Source of the DNA: Polaromonas sp.
GTDB taxonomy: Bacteria > Pseudomonadota > Gammaproteobacteria > Burkholderiales > Burkholderiaceae
Direction of reading: 5' to 3'
Assembly: GCA_013823505.1 (NCBI GenBank)
Contig: PNMH01000006.1
Location: 25,638 to 89,637 of the forward strand
DNA: 64,000 nucleotides
The notes beneath the pieces were generated by a model. It ran no database searches, was not told where the DNA came from, and worked only from the letters and a program-made list of their open reading frames with translations. The translations under genes and the position numbers were made by a program. The stretch's first letter is position 1. Every line of letters begins with the position of its first letter. This document shows, piece by piece, positions 8,922 to 17,656 of this stretch.

Positions 8922-10403
8922 TCAGGTCTTCAGCGCTTGTCGAACCGCTGCCGCCAGCACCGGTCCACACCGTTCAATGTCGGCCAGCGGCGCGTAGCCG
9001 TAACCGATCACCAGCCCCTTGAGATCCTCGCGTTGCAGGCAGTAGGCCGAGAGCGGGCGCACCGTGAGGCCCTGCTGGGCGATGCGCTGGGCCAGGGCCT
9101 GGTCGTCGATGTGGCCGGGCAGGCGCAGGCACAGGTGCAGGCCTTGTTCGGCGCCGCTGATGAAAGGGCCGCCCGGGGTGAGCACGGACTTGAGGGCTTC
9201 CAGCAGGCACTGGCGGCGTTCGGCGTAGTTCTGCCGTGCGCGGCGCAGGGCGCTGGCGAAATGGCCCATCTCGATGAACTCGGCCAGCGCGGCCTGCACC
9301 GGCATCTGCCCCGGCCGGTTGAGGTCGTAATGGGCCTGCTTGAAAGCCGCCACGAGCGGTTTGGGCACCACGAGGTAGCCCAGCTTCAGCCCGGGGTAGA
9401 GCACCTTGGAGAAGGTGCCCATGTAGAGCACACGGCCGTCGGTGTCCAGGCCTTCGAGGCTGGAGATGGGCGGGCCGCTGAAGCGGTATTCGCTGTCGTA
9501 ATCGTCCTCCAGCACCCAGGCGTCGTGCGCGCGCGCCGTGGCCAGCAGTTGGTGGCGCCGGGGCAGCGTCATCACCGCGCCGGTGGGGTACTGGTGCGAG
9601 GGCGTCACGTAGATCAGGCGCGGCGGGTGGGTGCTGTCTGCCGCACTCGGGCTGATGCCCTGTTCGTCCACCGGCACCGGGTGGATGGCCAGACCCGTGG
9701 CCATGAACGCCTTGACCGCGCCCCAGTAGGCCGGGTCTTCCACCCACACGGTGTCGCCGTGGTCGGCCAGCAGGCGGGCACAGAGTTCGAGCGACTGTTG
9801 CGTGCCGCTGGTGATCACCACCTGGTCGGCTTCCAGGTGCACGCTGCGGAACACGCGCAAGTAATCGGCCACGGCTCGGCGCAGCGGCGCGTAGCCGCCC
9901 GAGGTGTTGTAGTCCAGCATGTCCGGGTAGGTCATGCGCCAGTGCTTGTTTTGCAGCCGCTGCCACAGCGCCACGGGGAAGGCGCTGAAATCGACCATGC
10001 CGGGGGTGAAGGGCTGCACTTCGAGCTCGGTGGCGCAGAAGGTGGTGGAGAGCGCAACGCCGCGCGTGGACAGGCGACCGGCCTGCAACGTGGCGGGCTG
10101 GCCGCCGCTGCGGGCGCCCCGGCTGGGTGCGGCGCGCGGCACGTTGTCGTTCACATAGGTGCCACTGCCCACGCGGCTGGCGAGATAGCCCTCGACGCTC
10201 AGCTGGTTGATCGCGGCCACCACGGTGTTGCGCGAGAGCGAGAGGTCTTCGGCCAGGTCGCGGCTGGAGGGCAGGCGCTCACCGGCGCAGAGCTTGCCGT
10301 CGAGCATGGCTCGGCGCAGCGCTTCGTAAAGCTGACGGTGCAGGGGCAGCGCGTCCTGCGTACCCAGGCGGTTCATTTCGGCGAGCAGGAATTCGGACAG
10401 CAT
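8922..10403 (-). CDS. MocR/PdxR-type GntR regulator with aminotransferase-like domain
   Basis: About 493 residues. The N-terminus is a GntR winged helix (about residues 15-80: LPLHRQLYEALRRA, LPSSRDLAEDLSLSRNTV). The rest is a fold-type I aminotransferase-like domain with the PLP lysine region GTFSKVLYPGLKLGY. MocR proteins use PLP or PLP adducts as effectors. It is divergent from puuD and the polyamine operon, which makes it the likely regulator, sensing for example putrescine or GABA. ATG 10403 was chosen; an in-frame GTG at 10430 is possible, and neither has a clear ribosome-binding site. The intergenic region carries nested inverted repeats that could be its operator. Confidence 0.88.
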   Translation of the reverse strand: MLSEFLLAEMNRLGTQDALPLHRQLYEALRRAMLDGKLCAGERLPSSRDLAEDLSLSRNTVVAAINQLSVEGYLASRVGSGTYVNDNVPRAAPSRGARSGGQPATLQAGRLSTRGVALSTTFCATELEVQPFTPGMVDFSAFPVALWQRLQNKHWRMTYPDMLDYNTSGGYAPLRRAVADYLRVFRSVHLEADQVVITSGTQQSLELCARLLADHGDTVWVEDPAYWGAVKAFMATGLAIHPVPVDEQGISPSAADSTHPPRLIYVTPSHQYPTGAVMTLPRRHQLLATARAHDAWVLEDDYDSEYRFSGPPISSLEGLDTDGRVLYMGTFSKVLYPGLKLGYLVVPKPLVAAFKQAHYDLNRPGQMPVQAALAEFIEMGHFASALRRARQNYAERRQCLLEALKSVLTPGGPFISGAEQGLHLCLRLPGHIDDQALAQRIAQQGLTVRPLSAYCLQREDLKGLVIGYGYAPLADIERCGPVLAAAVRQALKT

Positions 10404-10454
10404 GGTGATTGGATCGTGAAGTGGCACCACGGGGTGGGCTCAACTGGCCCTCAG

Positions 10455-10490
10455 TGTGAACCAATTGTGTCTTCACAATGGCATCCATTG
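10455..10490. promoter_or_regulatory. Nested inverted repeats between MocR gene and puuD (candidate operator)
   Basis: Three overlapping dyads lie in the 100-base divergent intergenic region: TGTGAA (10455-10460) with TTCACA (10472-10477); ATTGTG (10464-10469) with CACAAT (10474-10479); and CAATGG (10476-10481) with CCATTG (10485-10490). Such a cluster between a regulator and its target operon is a good operator candidate for the MocR protein. MocR proteins are known to bind repeated half sites near their own promoters. Binding itself is an inference. Confidence 0.6.
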
Positions 10491-10503
10491 CCTTGGAGAG
10501 AAC

Positions 10504-11313
10504 ATGAACAAGCCGCCGTGCATGGTCTGGCTGCCCGCCGACCACCGCCTCATGGGTGACCACGGTCATCAAATGCCCTTTCTGCTGCTGGGCGACAAGT
10601 ACGCCCGGGCGGTCAAGGTGGGGGCCAACGCCCAGCCGGTGATGTTTCCGCTGGCCGACACCGACCAGATCAGCGACCTGCTCGCGCTGGTGGACGGCGT
10701 GATGCTGACCGGCTCACCCTCCAACGTGCACCCTTCCCACTTCGCCGAAGACGTGGCCGACCCCAGCCTGCCGCTGGACGCCGACCGCGACCTGCTCACG
10801 CTGGCGCTGGTCAAGGCCTGCGTGCGCGAGGGCGTGCCGCTGCTGGGCATCTGCCGCGGTTTCCAGGAAATCAACGTGGCCCTGGGCGGCACGCTGCACC
10901 AGCGGGTGCACGAGGTGCCCGGCCTGATGGACCACCGCGAGCCCAAAAGCGCCCCCCCCGACGAGCAGTACGCCCCGCGCCACAGCGTGCGTTTTGCGCC
11001 CGGCAGCGTGTTCGAACAGTGGGCCGGTGGCCCCGAAACGCAGGTGAATTCGCTGCACGGCCAGGGCATCAACCGCCTGGCCGACGGCCTTGAAGCGCTG
11101 GCCCACGCGCCCGATGGCGTGGTGGAAGCCTTCGGCGTGCGCGGTGCGCGCACCTTTGCCTACGCGGTGCAGTTCCACCCCGAATGGCGCTGCTGGGAAA
11201 CGCCCTTCTATGCCGCCATCTTCGAGGCCTTTGGCCGCGCCTGCCGCTCGCGCAGCAGCCTGCGTTTGCAGGCGGTCGACCTCGCGCGCAGTGCAGCGAG
11301 CTCAAGCGCCTGA
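10504..11313 (+). CDS. puuD: Gamma-glutamyl-GABA hydrolase (class I glutamine amidotransferase-like)
   Basis: A 269-residue peptidase C26 family enzyme. The nucleophile C117 lies in LLGICRGF, and the catalytic histidine and glutamate are in FHPEW (H225, E227). The predicted role is release of GABA and glutamate from gamma-glutamyl-gamma-aminobutyrate, the last glutamylated step of the Puu pathway. ATG 10504 is supported by GGAGAG a few bases upstream. It is the first gene of the rightward polyamine operon, facing the MocR regulator, and is followed after 48 bases by the PuuA-type ligase. Confidence 0.88.
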   Translation: MNKPPCMVWLPADHRLMGDHGHQMPFLLLGDKYARAVKVGANAQPVMFPLADTDQISDLLALVDGVMLTGSPSNVHPSHFAEDVADPSLPLDADRDLLTLALVKACVREGVPLLGICRGFQEINVALGGTLHQRVHEVPGLMDHREPKSAPPDEQYAPRHSVRFAPGSVFEQWAGGPETQVNSLHGQGINRLADGLEALAHAPDGVVEAFGVRGARTFAYAVQFHPEWRCWETPFYAAIFEAFGRACRSRSSLRLQAVDLARSAASSSA

Positions 11314-11361
11314 TTCTTTTTTTCCAGATCGACCACCCCAACACACCGCAGGAGACGGCAC

Positions 11362-12732
11362 ATGACAGCCACCGACAAAAAAATGACCTTCAACGATCTG
11401 GAGAACTGGCTCAACCAGAACCGCGTGACGGAAGTCGAGTGCCTCGTGCCCGACCTGACCGGCGTGGCCCGCGGCAAGATCCTGCCGCGCGAGAAATTCA
11501 CCGAGGACCGCGGCATGCGCCTGCCGCAGGCCGTCGTTGCGATGGGGGTGACGGGCGAGTTCCCGGCCAGCGGGCCTTACTACGACGTGATCGAGCCGAC
11601 CGACCGCGACATGCAGTTGCGCCCGGACCCGACCACTGCGCGCATCGTGCCCTGGGCCACCGACCCCACGGCGCAGGTGATCCACGACTGCTTTGATCAC
11701 GACGGCAAGCTGGTGCCTTTTGCGCCGCGCAGCGTGTTGCGCCACGTGTGCGAGCTGTTCGACGCCGAGGGCCTGGACCCGGTGGTCGCGCCCGAGCTGG
11801 AGTTTTACCTGACCGCGCGCAACACCGACCCGAACACCCTGCTCAAACCCCCGATCGGGCGCAGCGGCCGCGCCGAGACCTCGCGCCAGTCGTACAGCAT
11901 CGACGCGGTCAACGAGTTCGACCCGCTGTTTGAAGAGATCTACGACTACTGCGACAAGATGAAGCTCAACGTGGACACGCTGATCCACGAAGCGGGCGCG
12001 GGGCAGATGGAGATCAACTTCTTCCACGCCCACCCGCTGGGTCTGGCCGACGAGGTGTTTTTCTTCAAGCGCACGGTGCGCGAGTCGGCGTTGCGCCACG
12101 ACATGTACGCGACCTTCATGGCCAAACCGATCGCGGGCGAGCCGGGTTCGGCGATGCACGTGCACCAGAGCATCCTGGACAAGAAGACGGGCAAGAACAT
12201 CTTCAGCAACGACGACGGCACGCCGTCCGAGTCGTTCTACCACTACATCGGCGGCCTGCAGCGCTACATTCCCGCGGCCATGGTGCTGGTGGCGCCCTAC
12301 GTGAACAGCTACCGCCGCCTTTCGCGCAACACCGCCGCACCCATCAACATCGAATGGGGCCACGACAACCGGACGGTGGGTATCCGTTCGCCCATCTCCA
12401 GCCCCGCAGCGCGCCGCGTGGAGAACCGCGTGATCGGCGCCGACGCCAATCCCTACATCGCCTTGGCCATGACGCTGGCCTGTGGCTACCTGGGCATGAA
12501 GAACAAGATCAAGCCCAAGCCCGAGATGAAGGGCGACGCCTACCTCGCGCCCTACGCGCTGCCGCGCAGCCTGGGCGAAGCGCTGGACTGGTTGCGCCGT
12601 GAGACCGACCTGCACGACATCCTCGGCAAGGAATTCATCACCATCTACACCGAGATCAAGGAGCTGGAGTTCGACGAGTTCATGAAGGTGATCTCGCCGT
12701 GGGAGCGCGAGCATCTTCTTCTTCACGTCTGA
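11362..12732 (+). CDS. puuA: Glutamine synthetase-family ligase, probable gamma-glutamylputrescine synthetase
   Basis: A 456-residue glutamine synthetase-fold enzyme. The N-terminal beta-grasp contains CLVPDLTGVARGK. The catalytic domain shows APELEFYL, the QMEINF motif, the PGSAMHVHQS nucleotide/metal motif and the VNSYRRL glutamate-binding segment. The Tyr adenylylation loop of ordinary GlnA is not evident, and RRVENRVIGADANPY is typical of the PuuA-like subgroup. The expected reaction is ATP-dependent gamma-glutamylation of putrescine. AGGAGAC precedes the ATG. It lies between puuD and the spuC-like gene, 21 bases from the latter. Another amine substrate cannot be excluded from sequence. 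Confidence 0.8.
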   Translation: MTATDKKMTFNDLENWLNQNRVTEVECLVPDLTGVARGKILPREKFTEDRGMRLPQAVVAMGVTGEFPASGPYYDVIEPTDRDMQLRPDPTTARIVPWATDPTAQVIHDCFDHDGKLVPFAPRSVLRHVCELFDAEGLDPVVAPELEFYLTARNTDPNTLLKPPIGRSGRAETSRQSYSIDAVNEFDPLFEEIYDYCDKMKLNVDTLIHEAGAGQMEINFFHAHPLGLADEVFFFKRTVRESALRHDMYATFMAKPIAGEPGSAMHVHQSILDKKTGKNIFSNDDGTPSESFYHYIGGLQRYIPAAMVLVAPYVNSYRRLSRNTAAPINIEWGHDNRTVGIRSPISSPAARRVENRVIGADANPYIALAMTLACGYLGMKNKIKPKPEMKGDAYLAPYALPRSLGEALDWLRRETDLHDILGKEFITIYTEIKELEFDEFMKVISPWEREHLLLHV

Positions 12733-12753
12733 TCAGCCAAGCCAGGACCGACC

Positions 12754-14193
12754 ATGAACACCTCGACCCTCATCGCCCCGCCCGCCCAGGTTCGCCGCGC
12801 CGAACAGCACGACACGAAATCCATCCAGGCGGCCGACAGCGCGCACTTCATCCACCCCTTCACCGACCATGGGGACCTCGCCACGCGCGGCTCGCGCGTG
12901 ATCACGCGCGCCGACAACGTCTACGTGTGGGACTCCGAAGGCCACAAGATCCTCGACGCCATGAGCGGTCTGTGGTGCGTGAACGCCGGCTATGGCCGCA
13001 AGGAACTGGCCGACGCTGCCTACCAGCAGATGATGACGCTGCCCTTCTACAACAGCTTTTTCAACACCACCAACGTGCCGGCGGTGCAGCTGGCCACCAA
13101 GCTGGCGGCCCTGGCGCCGGTGGTGGGCGGGCGAAGCTTCAAGCACGTGTTCTTCTCCAGCAGCGGTTCGGAGAGCAACGACACCAACGTGCGCATGGTG
13201 CGCCGCTACTGGGACCTGCTCGGCCAGCCGCAGCGCAAGGTGATCATCAGCCGCATGAACGCGTACCACGGCTCCACCATGGCCGGCGCTTCGCTGGGTG
13301 GCATGAGCGGCATGCACGCGCAGGGCGACCTGCCCATCCCGAACATCACGCACATCGGCCAGCCCTACTTCTTCGAGAACGCGCTGCCCGGCGAGAGCCA
13401 GGACGCGTTCGGCATCCGCGCCGCCGGCTGGCTGGAGGAGAAGATCCTGGAACTGGGCGCCGACAAGGTGGCCGCCTTCATTGCCGAACCGGTGCAGGGC
13501 GCCGGCGGCGTGATCATCCCGCCGGCCACCTACTGGCCCGAGATCCAGCGCATCGTCGACAAGCACGGCATCCTGATGATCTCCGACGAGGTGATCTGCG
13601 CCTTTGGCCGCCTGGGCCACTGGTTCGCCTACGAGAAGTTCGGCATCCGGCCCGATCTCATCACCTTTGCCAAGGGCGTGACCAGTGGCTACATCCCGCT
13701 GGGCGGTGTGATGGTGGGCGACCGCGTGGCGAAGGTGCTGATCGAGCAGGGTGGCGAGTTCAACCACGGCTACACCTACAGCGGCCACCCGGTGGCCTGC
13801 GCTGTGGCGCTGGCCAACATCGAGCTGATGGAGCGCGAGAACCTGGTGGGCCGGGTGCGCGACGACACCGGCCCCTACCTGGCCCAACGCTTCGCCGAAC
13901 TCAACAAGCACCCGCTGGTGGGCGTGGCCGAAACCTGCGGCTTTGTGGCCGGGTTGGTGCTGGTGAAGGACAAGGCCACCCAGGCCACCTTCGACCCGGA
14001 TCTCGGCGTGGGCATGATGTGCCGCGCCCACTGCTTCAAGAACGGCCTGATCATGCGCGCCGTGGGCGACCGCATGATCATTGCGCCGCCTTTGGTGATG
14101 ACGCGCGCTCAGATCGACGAGATGATGGTGCTGATCCACACCTGCCTGGACGCCACCCTGGCCCAGCTGCAGGCCGCAGGCCAGCACGCGTGA
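12754..14193 (+). CDS. spuC: Putrescine-pyruvate-type aminotransferase (class III, PLP)
   Basis: A 479-residue class III aminotransferase. It has the SSSGSESNDTN phosphate-binding region (135-145), NAYHGST (169-175), ISDEV with D278, and the Schiff-base lysine K307 in TFAKGVTSGY. The overall pattern matches SpuC/omega-amino acid-pyruvate transaminases. The predicted reaction is transamination of putrescine, or another diamine, to 4-aminobutyraldehyde with pyruvate as acceptor. It would provide the non-glutamylated entry into the same pathway as the PuuA/PuuB route. It lies 21 bases after the puuA-like gene in the same operon. Cadaverine or beta-alanine are alternative substrates. Confidence 0.82.
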   Translation: MNTSTLIAPPAQVRRAEQHDTKSIQAADSAHFIHPFTDHGDLATRGSRVITRADNVYVWDSEGHKILDAMSGLWCVNAGYGRKELADAAYQQMMTLPFYNSFFNTTNVPAVQLATKLAALAPVVGGRSFKHVFFSSSGSESNDTNVRMVRRYWDLLGQPQRKVIISRMNAYHGSTMAGASLGGMSGMHAQGDLPIPNITHIGQPYFFENALPGESQDAFGIRAAGWLEEKILELGADKVAAFIAEPVQGAGGVIIPPATYWPEIQRIVDKHGILMISDEVICAFGRLGHWFAYEKFGIRPDLITFAKGVTSGYIPLGGVMVGDRVAKVLIEQGGEFNHGYTYSGHPVACAVALANIELMERENLVGRVRDDTGPYLAQRFAELNKHPLVGVAETCGFVAGLVLVKDKATQATFDPDLGVGMMCRAHCFKNGLIMRAVGDRMIIAPPLVMTRAQIDEMMVLIHTCLDATLAQLQAAGQHA

Positions 14194-14194
14194 A

Positions 14195-14245
14195 TAGAAT
14201 GCCCCCTGCGGTACCCCGGAACGCACCGATGAGGTGCGGTTCGGG
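14195..14245 (+). promoter_or_regulatory. Possible potF promoter (-10) and leader hairpin
   Basis: TAGAAT at 14195-14200 resembles a sigma-70 -10 box, just after the spuC stop. A convincing -35 is absent. About 20 bases further, CGCACC-GATGA-GGTGCG (14223-14239) with flanking GGAA/TTCG complementarity makes a stable hairpin without a T-run. The untranslated distance to potF is about 140 bases, so a separate promoter with a structured leader is plausible but unproven. Confidence 0.35.
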
Positions 14246-14346
14246 CGGCAGCGGGTCTGGAACTTGCTAGATGGTTTTCGAGTCTTTTTCCACGCCTTCC
14301 GGTTCGATTTGTCGTTGATCAACCCCTCTCAGGAGCGAGCACCACC

Positions 14347-15525
14347 ATGAAGAAACACGTTTTGGTTATTGCCATGTCGGCCATCCTGCTGGCTTCTTGC
14401 GGCAAGAAAGAAGAGCCCGTTGCCGCGCCCGCCGCGCCTGCGCCGGTCGCCGCCGCGCCGGCCGCTCCGCCTGTGCCCGCCGGCCCGGTGCTTGATGACG
14501 AAAAGGTCCTCAACATCTACAACTGGCCCGACTACATCCCCGAAGGCATGATCGCCAACTTCGAGAAGGAAACCGGGATCAAGGTCAACTACGACACCTT
14601 CGAGACCAACGAAGCCTTGCACGCCAAGCTGGTGGCGGGCAACACCGGCTACGACATCGTGGTTCCCGGCACCGTGTTCGCCAAGGGTCAAATTGAAGGT
14701 GGCCTGCTGCAGCCGCTCAAGAAGGACCAGATCCCCAACCTGGCCAACATGGACCCGGCGATCATGACCACGCTGACCAAGGCCGACCCCGAGAACAAGC
14801 ACCTGGTGCCGTGGGCGTGGGGCTTCACCACCGTGGGCATCAACAAGACCAAGGTCGAGAAGGCCCTGGGTGGCATGGCCATGCCCGAGAACGCCTGGGA
14901 CCTGGTGTTCAAGCCCGAGTACACGAGCAAGCTGAAGTCCTGCGGCATCGCTTACCTGGATTCGCCCACCGAGATCATCCCGGTGGCGCTGCACTACATC
15001 GGCAAGGACGCCTACTCGAACGACCCGGCCGACTACAAGCTGGCCAACGAGATGCTGATGAAGGTGCGCAAGGATGTGCGCCTGTTCAGCTCCACCATGA
15101 TCGACGACATCGCTGGCGGCAAGGCCTGCGTGGCCGTGGCCTGGTCGGGTGACGTGAACATTGCTGCCGGCCGCGCCAAGGAGAACGGTTCCAAGGACGT
15201 GATCGAAGCCTTGCTGCCGAGCACCGGCGCGCTGATCTTCTTTGACACCATGGCCGTGACCAAGGACGCGAAGCACCCCAACAACGCGATGGCCTTCATC
15301 GACTTCTACCTGCGCCCGGAGAACGCTGCGTCCATGGCCAACGAGATGAACTACCCCACCGGCAACAAGGCGGCCACCGAGAAGATCAATCCCGAGATCG
15401 CCGGCAACAAGACCATCTTTGTCGAGTCCGACTACTTTGCCAAGATGATCCCGCCCAGCAGCTTCACCAACGAAGCGCGTGAAGCCATGGCCAACGCGTA
15501 CAACACGTTCAAAAAAGGCAAGTAA
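14347..15525 (+). CDS. potF: Polyamine ABC transporter substrate-binding lipoprotein
   Basis: A 392-residue PotF/SpuD-like binding protein. The N-terminus ends in a lipobox (ILLASC, Cys at residue 19), so it is predicted to be a lipoprotein, followed by a Pro/Ala-rich linker to about residue 50. The mature domain starts LNIYNWPDY and contains FEKETGIKVNYDTFETNE, KLKSCGIAYLDSPTE, VAWSGD and FFDTMAV. Compared from memory with E. coli PotF, the polyamine-contacting Trp, Tyr, Glu and two Asp residues are kept. It delivers putrescine or spermidine to the downstream permeases. AGGAG precedes the ATG. An intrinsic terminator follows the gene. Confidence 0.9.
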   Translation: MKKHVLVIAMSAILLASCGKKEEPVAAPAAPAPVAAAPAAPPVPAGPVLDDEKVLNIYNWPDYIPEGMIANFEKETGIKVNYDTFETNEALHAKLVAGNTGYDIVVPGTVFAKGQIEGGLLQPLKKDQIPNLANMDPAIMTTLTKADPENKHLVPWAWGFTTVGINKTKVEKALGGMAMPENAWDLVFKPEYTSKLKSCGIAYLDSPTEIIPVALHYIGKDAYSNDPADYKLANEMLMKVRKDVRLFSSTMIDDIAGGKACVAVAWSGDVNIAAGRAKENGSKDVIEALLPSTGALIFFDTMAVTKDAKHPNNAMAFIDFYLRPENAASMANEMNYPTGNKAATEKINPEIAGNKTIFVESDYFAKMIPPSSFTNEAREAMANAYNTFKKGK

Positions 15526-15553
15526 GGCGTCAAGGTTTCATCAGACCTGATCC

Positions 15554-15590
15554 AGGGCTGTTCGTACGCACCGTATGAACAGCCCTTTTT
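15554..15590 (+). terminator. Intrinsic terminator after potF
   Basis: A long stem, GGGCTGTTC (15555-15563) pairing with GAACAGCCC (15577-15585), extended inside by GTAC/GTAT pairing, is followed directly by five T residues. This is a textbook rho-independent terminator. It lies between the binding-protein gene and the ATPase gene of the same transporter. Confidence 0.9.
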
Positions 15591-15630
15591 CTTGTCATCT
15601 CTCACACGAACACCACCACAAGGAATGAAC

Positions 15631-16734
15631 ATGGCAGAGACGGGCACCCAGACGGGTTATCTGGTCACCGAAAAACTGGTCAAGCGCTTCGACGAGGCGG
15701 TGGCGGTGGATGAGGTGTCGCTGTCCATCGGCAAGGGCGAGATCTTTGCGCTGCTGGGCAGTTCGGGCTGCGGCAAGTCGACGCTGCTGCGCATGCTGGC
15801 CGGCTTCGAGAAGCCGACCTCGGGGCGGATCCTGCTCGGTGGCCAGGACGTGGCGGCCATGCCGCCCTACGAGCGACCGGTCAACATGATGTTCCAGTCC
15901 TACGCGCTGTTTCCCCACCTCAACATCTGGGAAAACGTCGCCTTTGGCCTCAAGCGCGAAGGCCTGCCCAAAGCCGAGGTGCAACAGCGCACCGACGAGA
16001 TGCTGGGCCTGGTGCAGCTCACTCCTTACGCCAAACGCAAGCCACACCAGTTGTCGGGGGGCCAGCAGCAGCGCGTGGCGCTGGCGCGCAGCCTGGCCAA
16101 GCGGCCCAAGCTGTTGCTGCTCGATGAGCCCCTGGGCGCGCTGGACAAGAAGCTGCGCGAGCAGACCCAGTTCGAGCTGGTCAACATCATCGAGAAGGTG
16201 GGCGTGACCGTGGTGATGGTGACGCACGATCAGGAAGAGGCCATGACCATGGCCAGCCGCATTGCCATCATGAGCAAGGGGCGGGTGCTGCAGGTGGGCA
16301 CACCCGAGGAGATTTACGAGCACCCGACCAACCGGTTTGTGGCCGACTTCATCGGCAACGTGAACCTGTTTGAAGGCAAGCTCAGTGTGGACGAGCCCGA
16401 CCGCTGTGCGGTGAGCACCGGCATCGGCGAGATCCAGGTCGGCCACGGTGTCCCAGGCCACCTGGGCATGGTGGTGACGCTGGCCGTGCGGCCCGAGAAG
16501 ATCGAGATCAGCAAGCACCGCCCAGAGGGTGTGGCGGCCAACCTCTTCACCGGTACGGTCAAGGAGATTGCGTACTTCGGCTCCTACAACACCTACATCG
16601 TGCAGGCCAGCAACGGCAGCAAGCTCAAGATCACCGAGGCCAACACCTCGCGGCAGGATTTGTCGGACATCACCTGGGAGGACACCGTCTTCTTCTGGTG
16701 GAACGACAAGGCCGGTGTGGTGCTGAGGGACTGA
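15631..16734 (+). CDS. potG: Polyamine ABC transporter ATP-binding protein
   Basis: A 367-residue ATPase of the spermidine/putrescine (CUT1-like) class. It has Walker [10 protein letters not shown] (43-51), Q-loop region [11 protein letters not shown], signature [15 protein letters not shown], Walker [13 protein letters not shown] and the H-loop [12 protein letters not shown]-terminal TOBE-type domain follows (about residues 280-365). ATG 15631 is chosen because AAGGA sits seven bases upstream; the ATG at 15625 would be too close to it. It energises import through the two permeases that follow immediately, with the potH start two bases after its stop. Confidence 0.92.
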   Translation: MAETGTQTGYLVTEKLVKRFDEAVAVDEVSLSIGKGEIFALLGSSGCGKSTLLRMLAGFEKPTSGRILLGGQDVAAMPPYERPVNMMFQSYALFPHLNIWENVAFGLKREGLPKAEVQQRTDEMLGLVQLTPYAKRKPHQLSGGQQQRVALARSLAKRPKLLLLDEPLGALDKKLREQTQFELVNIIEKVGVTVVMVTHDQEEAMTMASRIAIMSKGRVLQVGTPEEIYEHPTNRFVADFIGNVNLFEGKLSVDEPDRCAVSTGIGEIQVGHGVPGHLGMVVTLAVRPEKIEISKHRPEGVAANLFTGTVKEIAYFGSYNTYIVQASNGSKLKITEANTSRQDLSDITWEDTVFFWWNDKAGVVLRD

Positions 16735-16736
16735 CC

Positions 16737-17648
16737 ATGGCCATGAACCTGCCCATGCCCGGCAAGCGCTTCGTCATCGGCGTGCCCTATGTCTGGCTGT
16801 TTGTCTTTTTCCTCCTGCCCTTCCTGATCCTGCTGTACATCAGCTTCGTGGACATGGGCGAGAGCATCCACCCGTTCAAGCCGATCTGGGACAGCCAGAC
16901 CGGTCTGCTCAGCCTCAAGTACGAGAACTACTGGACCATCTTCCGCGACGAAGGTGGCGTGCTGTTCAAGACCATCTATATCGAGGCCTACCTGCGCTCG
17001 ATCTGGTACGCGCTCTGGACGGCCGTGCTGTGCCTGGTGTTCGGCTACCCGTTCGCCTACTTCATCGCGCGTTCGCCGGCCAGCGTGCGCCCGGCGCTGC
17101 TCATGATGGTGATGCTGCCGTTCTGGACTTCGTTCCTGCTGCGCGTCTACGCGTGGAAAGGCATCCTGGCCGACCAGGGCGTGCTCAACCAGCTGCTGAT
17201 GGCCGTGGGCATCACGAGTGAGCCCATCCTCATGCTCTACACCAACGTCTCCATGCTGGTGGGCATGACCTACGTGTACCTGCCGTTCATGATCTTGCCG
17301 CTCTACGCGACGCTGGTGAAGATGGACTTCCGCCTGCTGGAGGCCGCCTACGACCTGGGCACCACGCCGTTCAAGGCCTTCTGGCTGATCACCGTGCCGC
17401 TGTCCAAGGCCGGCATCGTGGCCGGCTTCATGCTTGTGTTCATTCCTTCGGTGGGTGAGTTTGTGATTCCCTCGCTGCTGGGCGGGCCGGAGAACATCAT
17501 GATCGGCCGCGTGGTCTGGGACGAGATGTTCACCAGCAACAACTGGCCGCGCGCCACCGCGCTGGCCGTGGTGATGATTGCGCTGATCGTCGTGCCGCTG
17601 GCGATCTACTACCACTACACCGGCGAAGCCGCCGAACCCCGCAAGTGA
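16737..17648 (+). CDS. potH: Polyamine ABC transporter permease
   Basis: A 303-residue inner-membrane permease with about six transmembrane helices and the cytoplasmic EAA-type loop (LLEAAYDLGTTPFKAFWLITVPL) that couples to the ATPase. The start codon follows the potG stop by two bases; a second in-frame ATG lies six bases further on. The stop overlaps the region of the potI ribosome-binding site. Order and family match E. coli potFGHI. Confidence 0.9.
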   Translation: MAMNLPMPGKRFVIGVPYVWLFVFFLLPFLILLYISFVDMGESIHPFKPIWDSQTGLLSLKYENYWTIFRDEGGVLFKTIYIEAYLRSIWYALWTAVLCLVFGYPFAYFIARSPASVRPALLMMVMLPFWTSFLLRVYAWKGILADQGVLNQLLMAVGITSEPILMLYTNVSMLVGMTYVYLPFMILPLYATLVKMDFRLLEAAYDLGTTPFKAFWLITVPLSKAGIVAGFMLVFIPSVGEFVIPSLLGGPENIMIGRVVWDEMFTSNNWPRATALAVVMIALIVVPLAIYYHYTGEAAEPRK

Positions 17649-17656
17649 GGCCGAGC

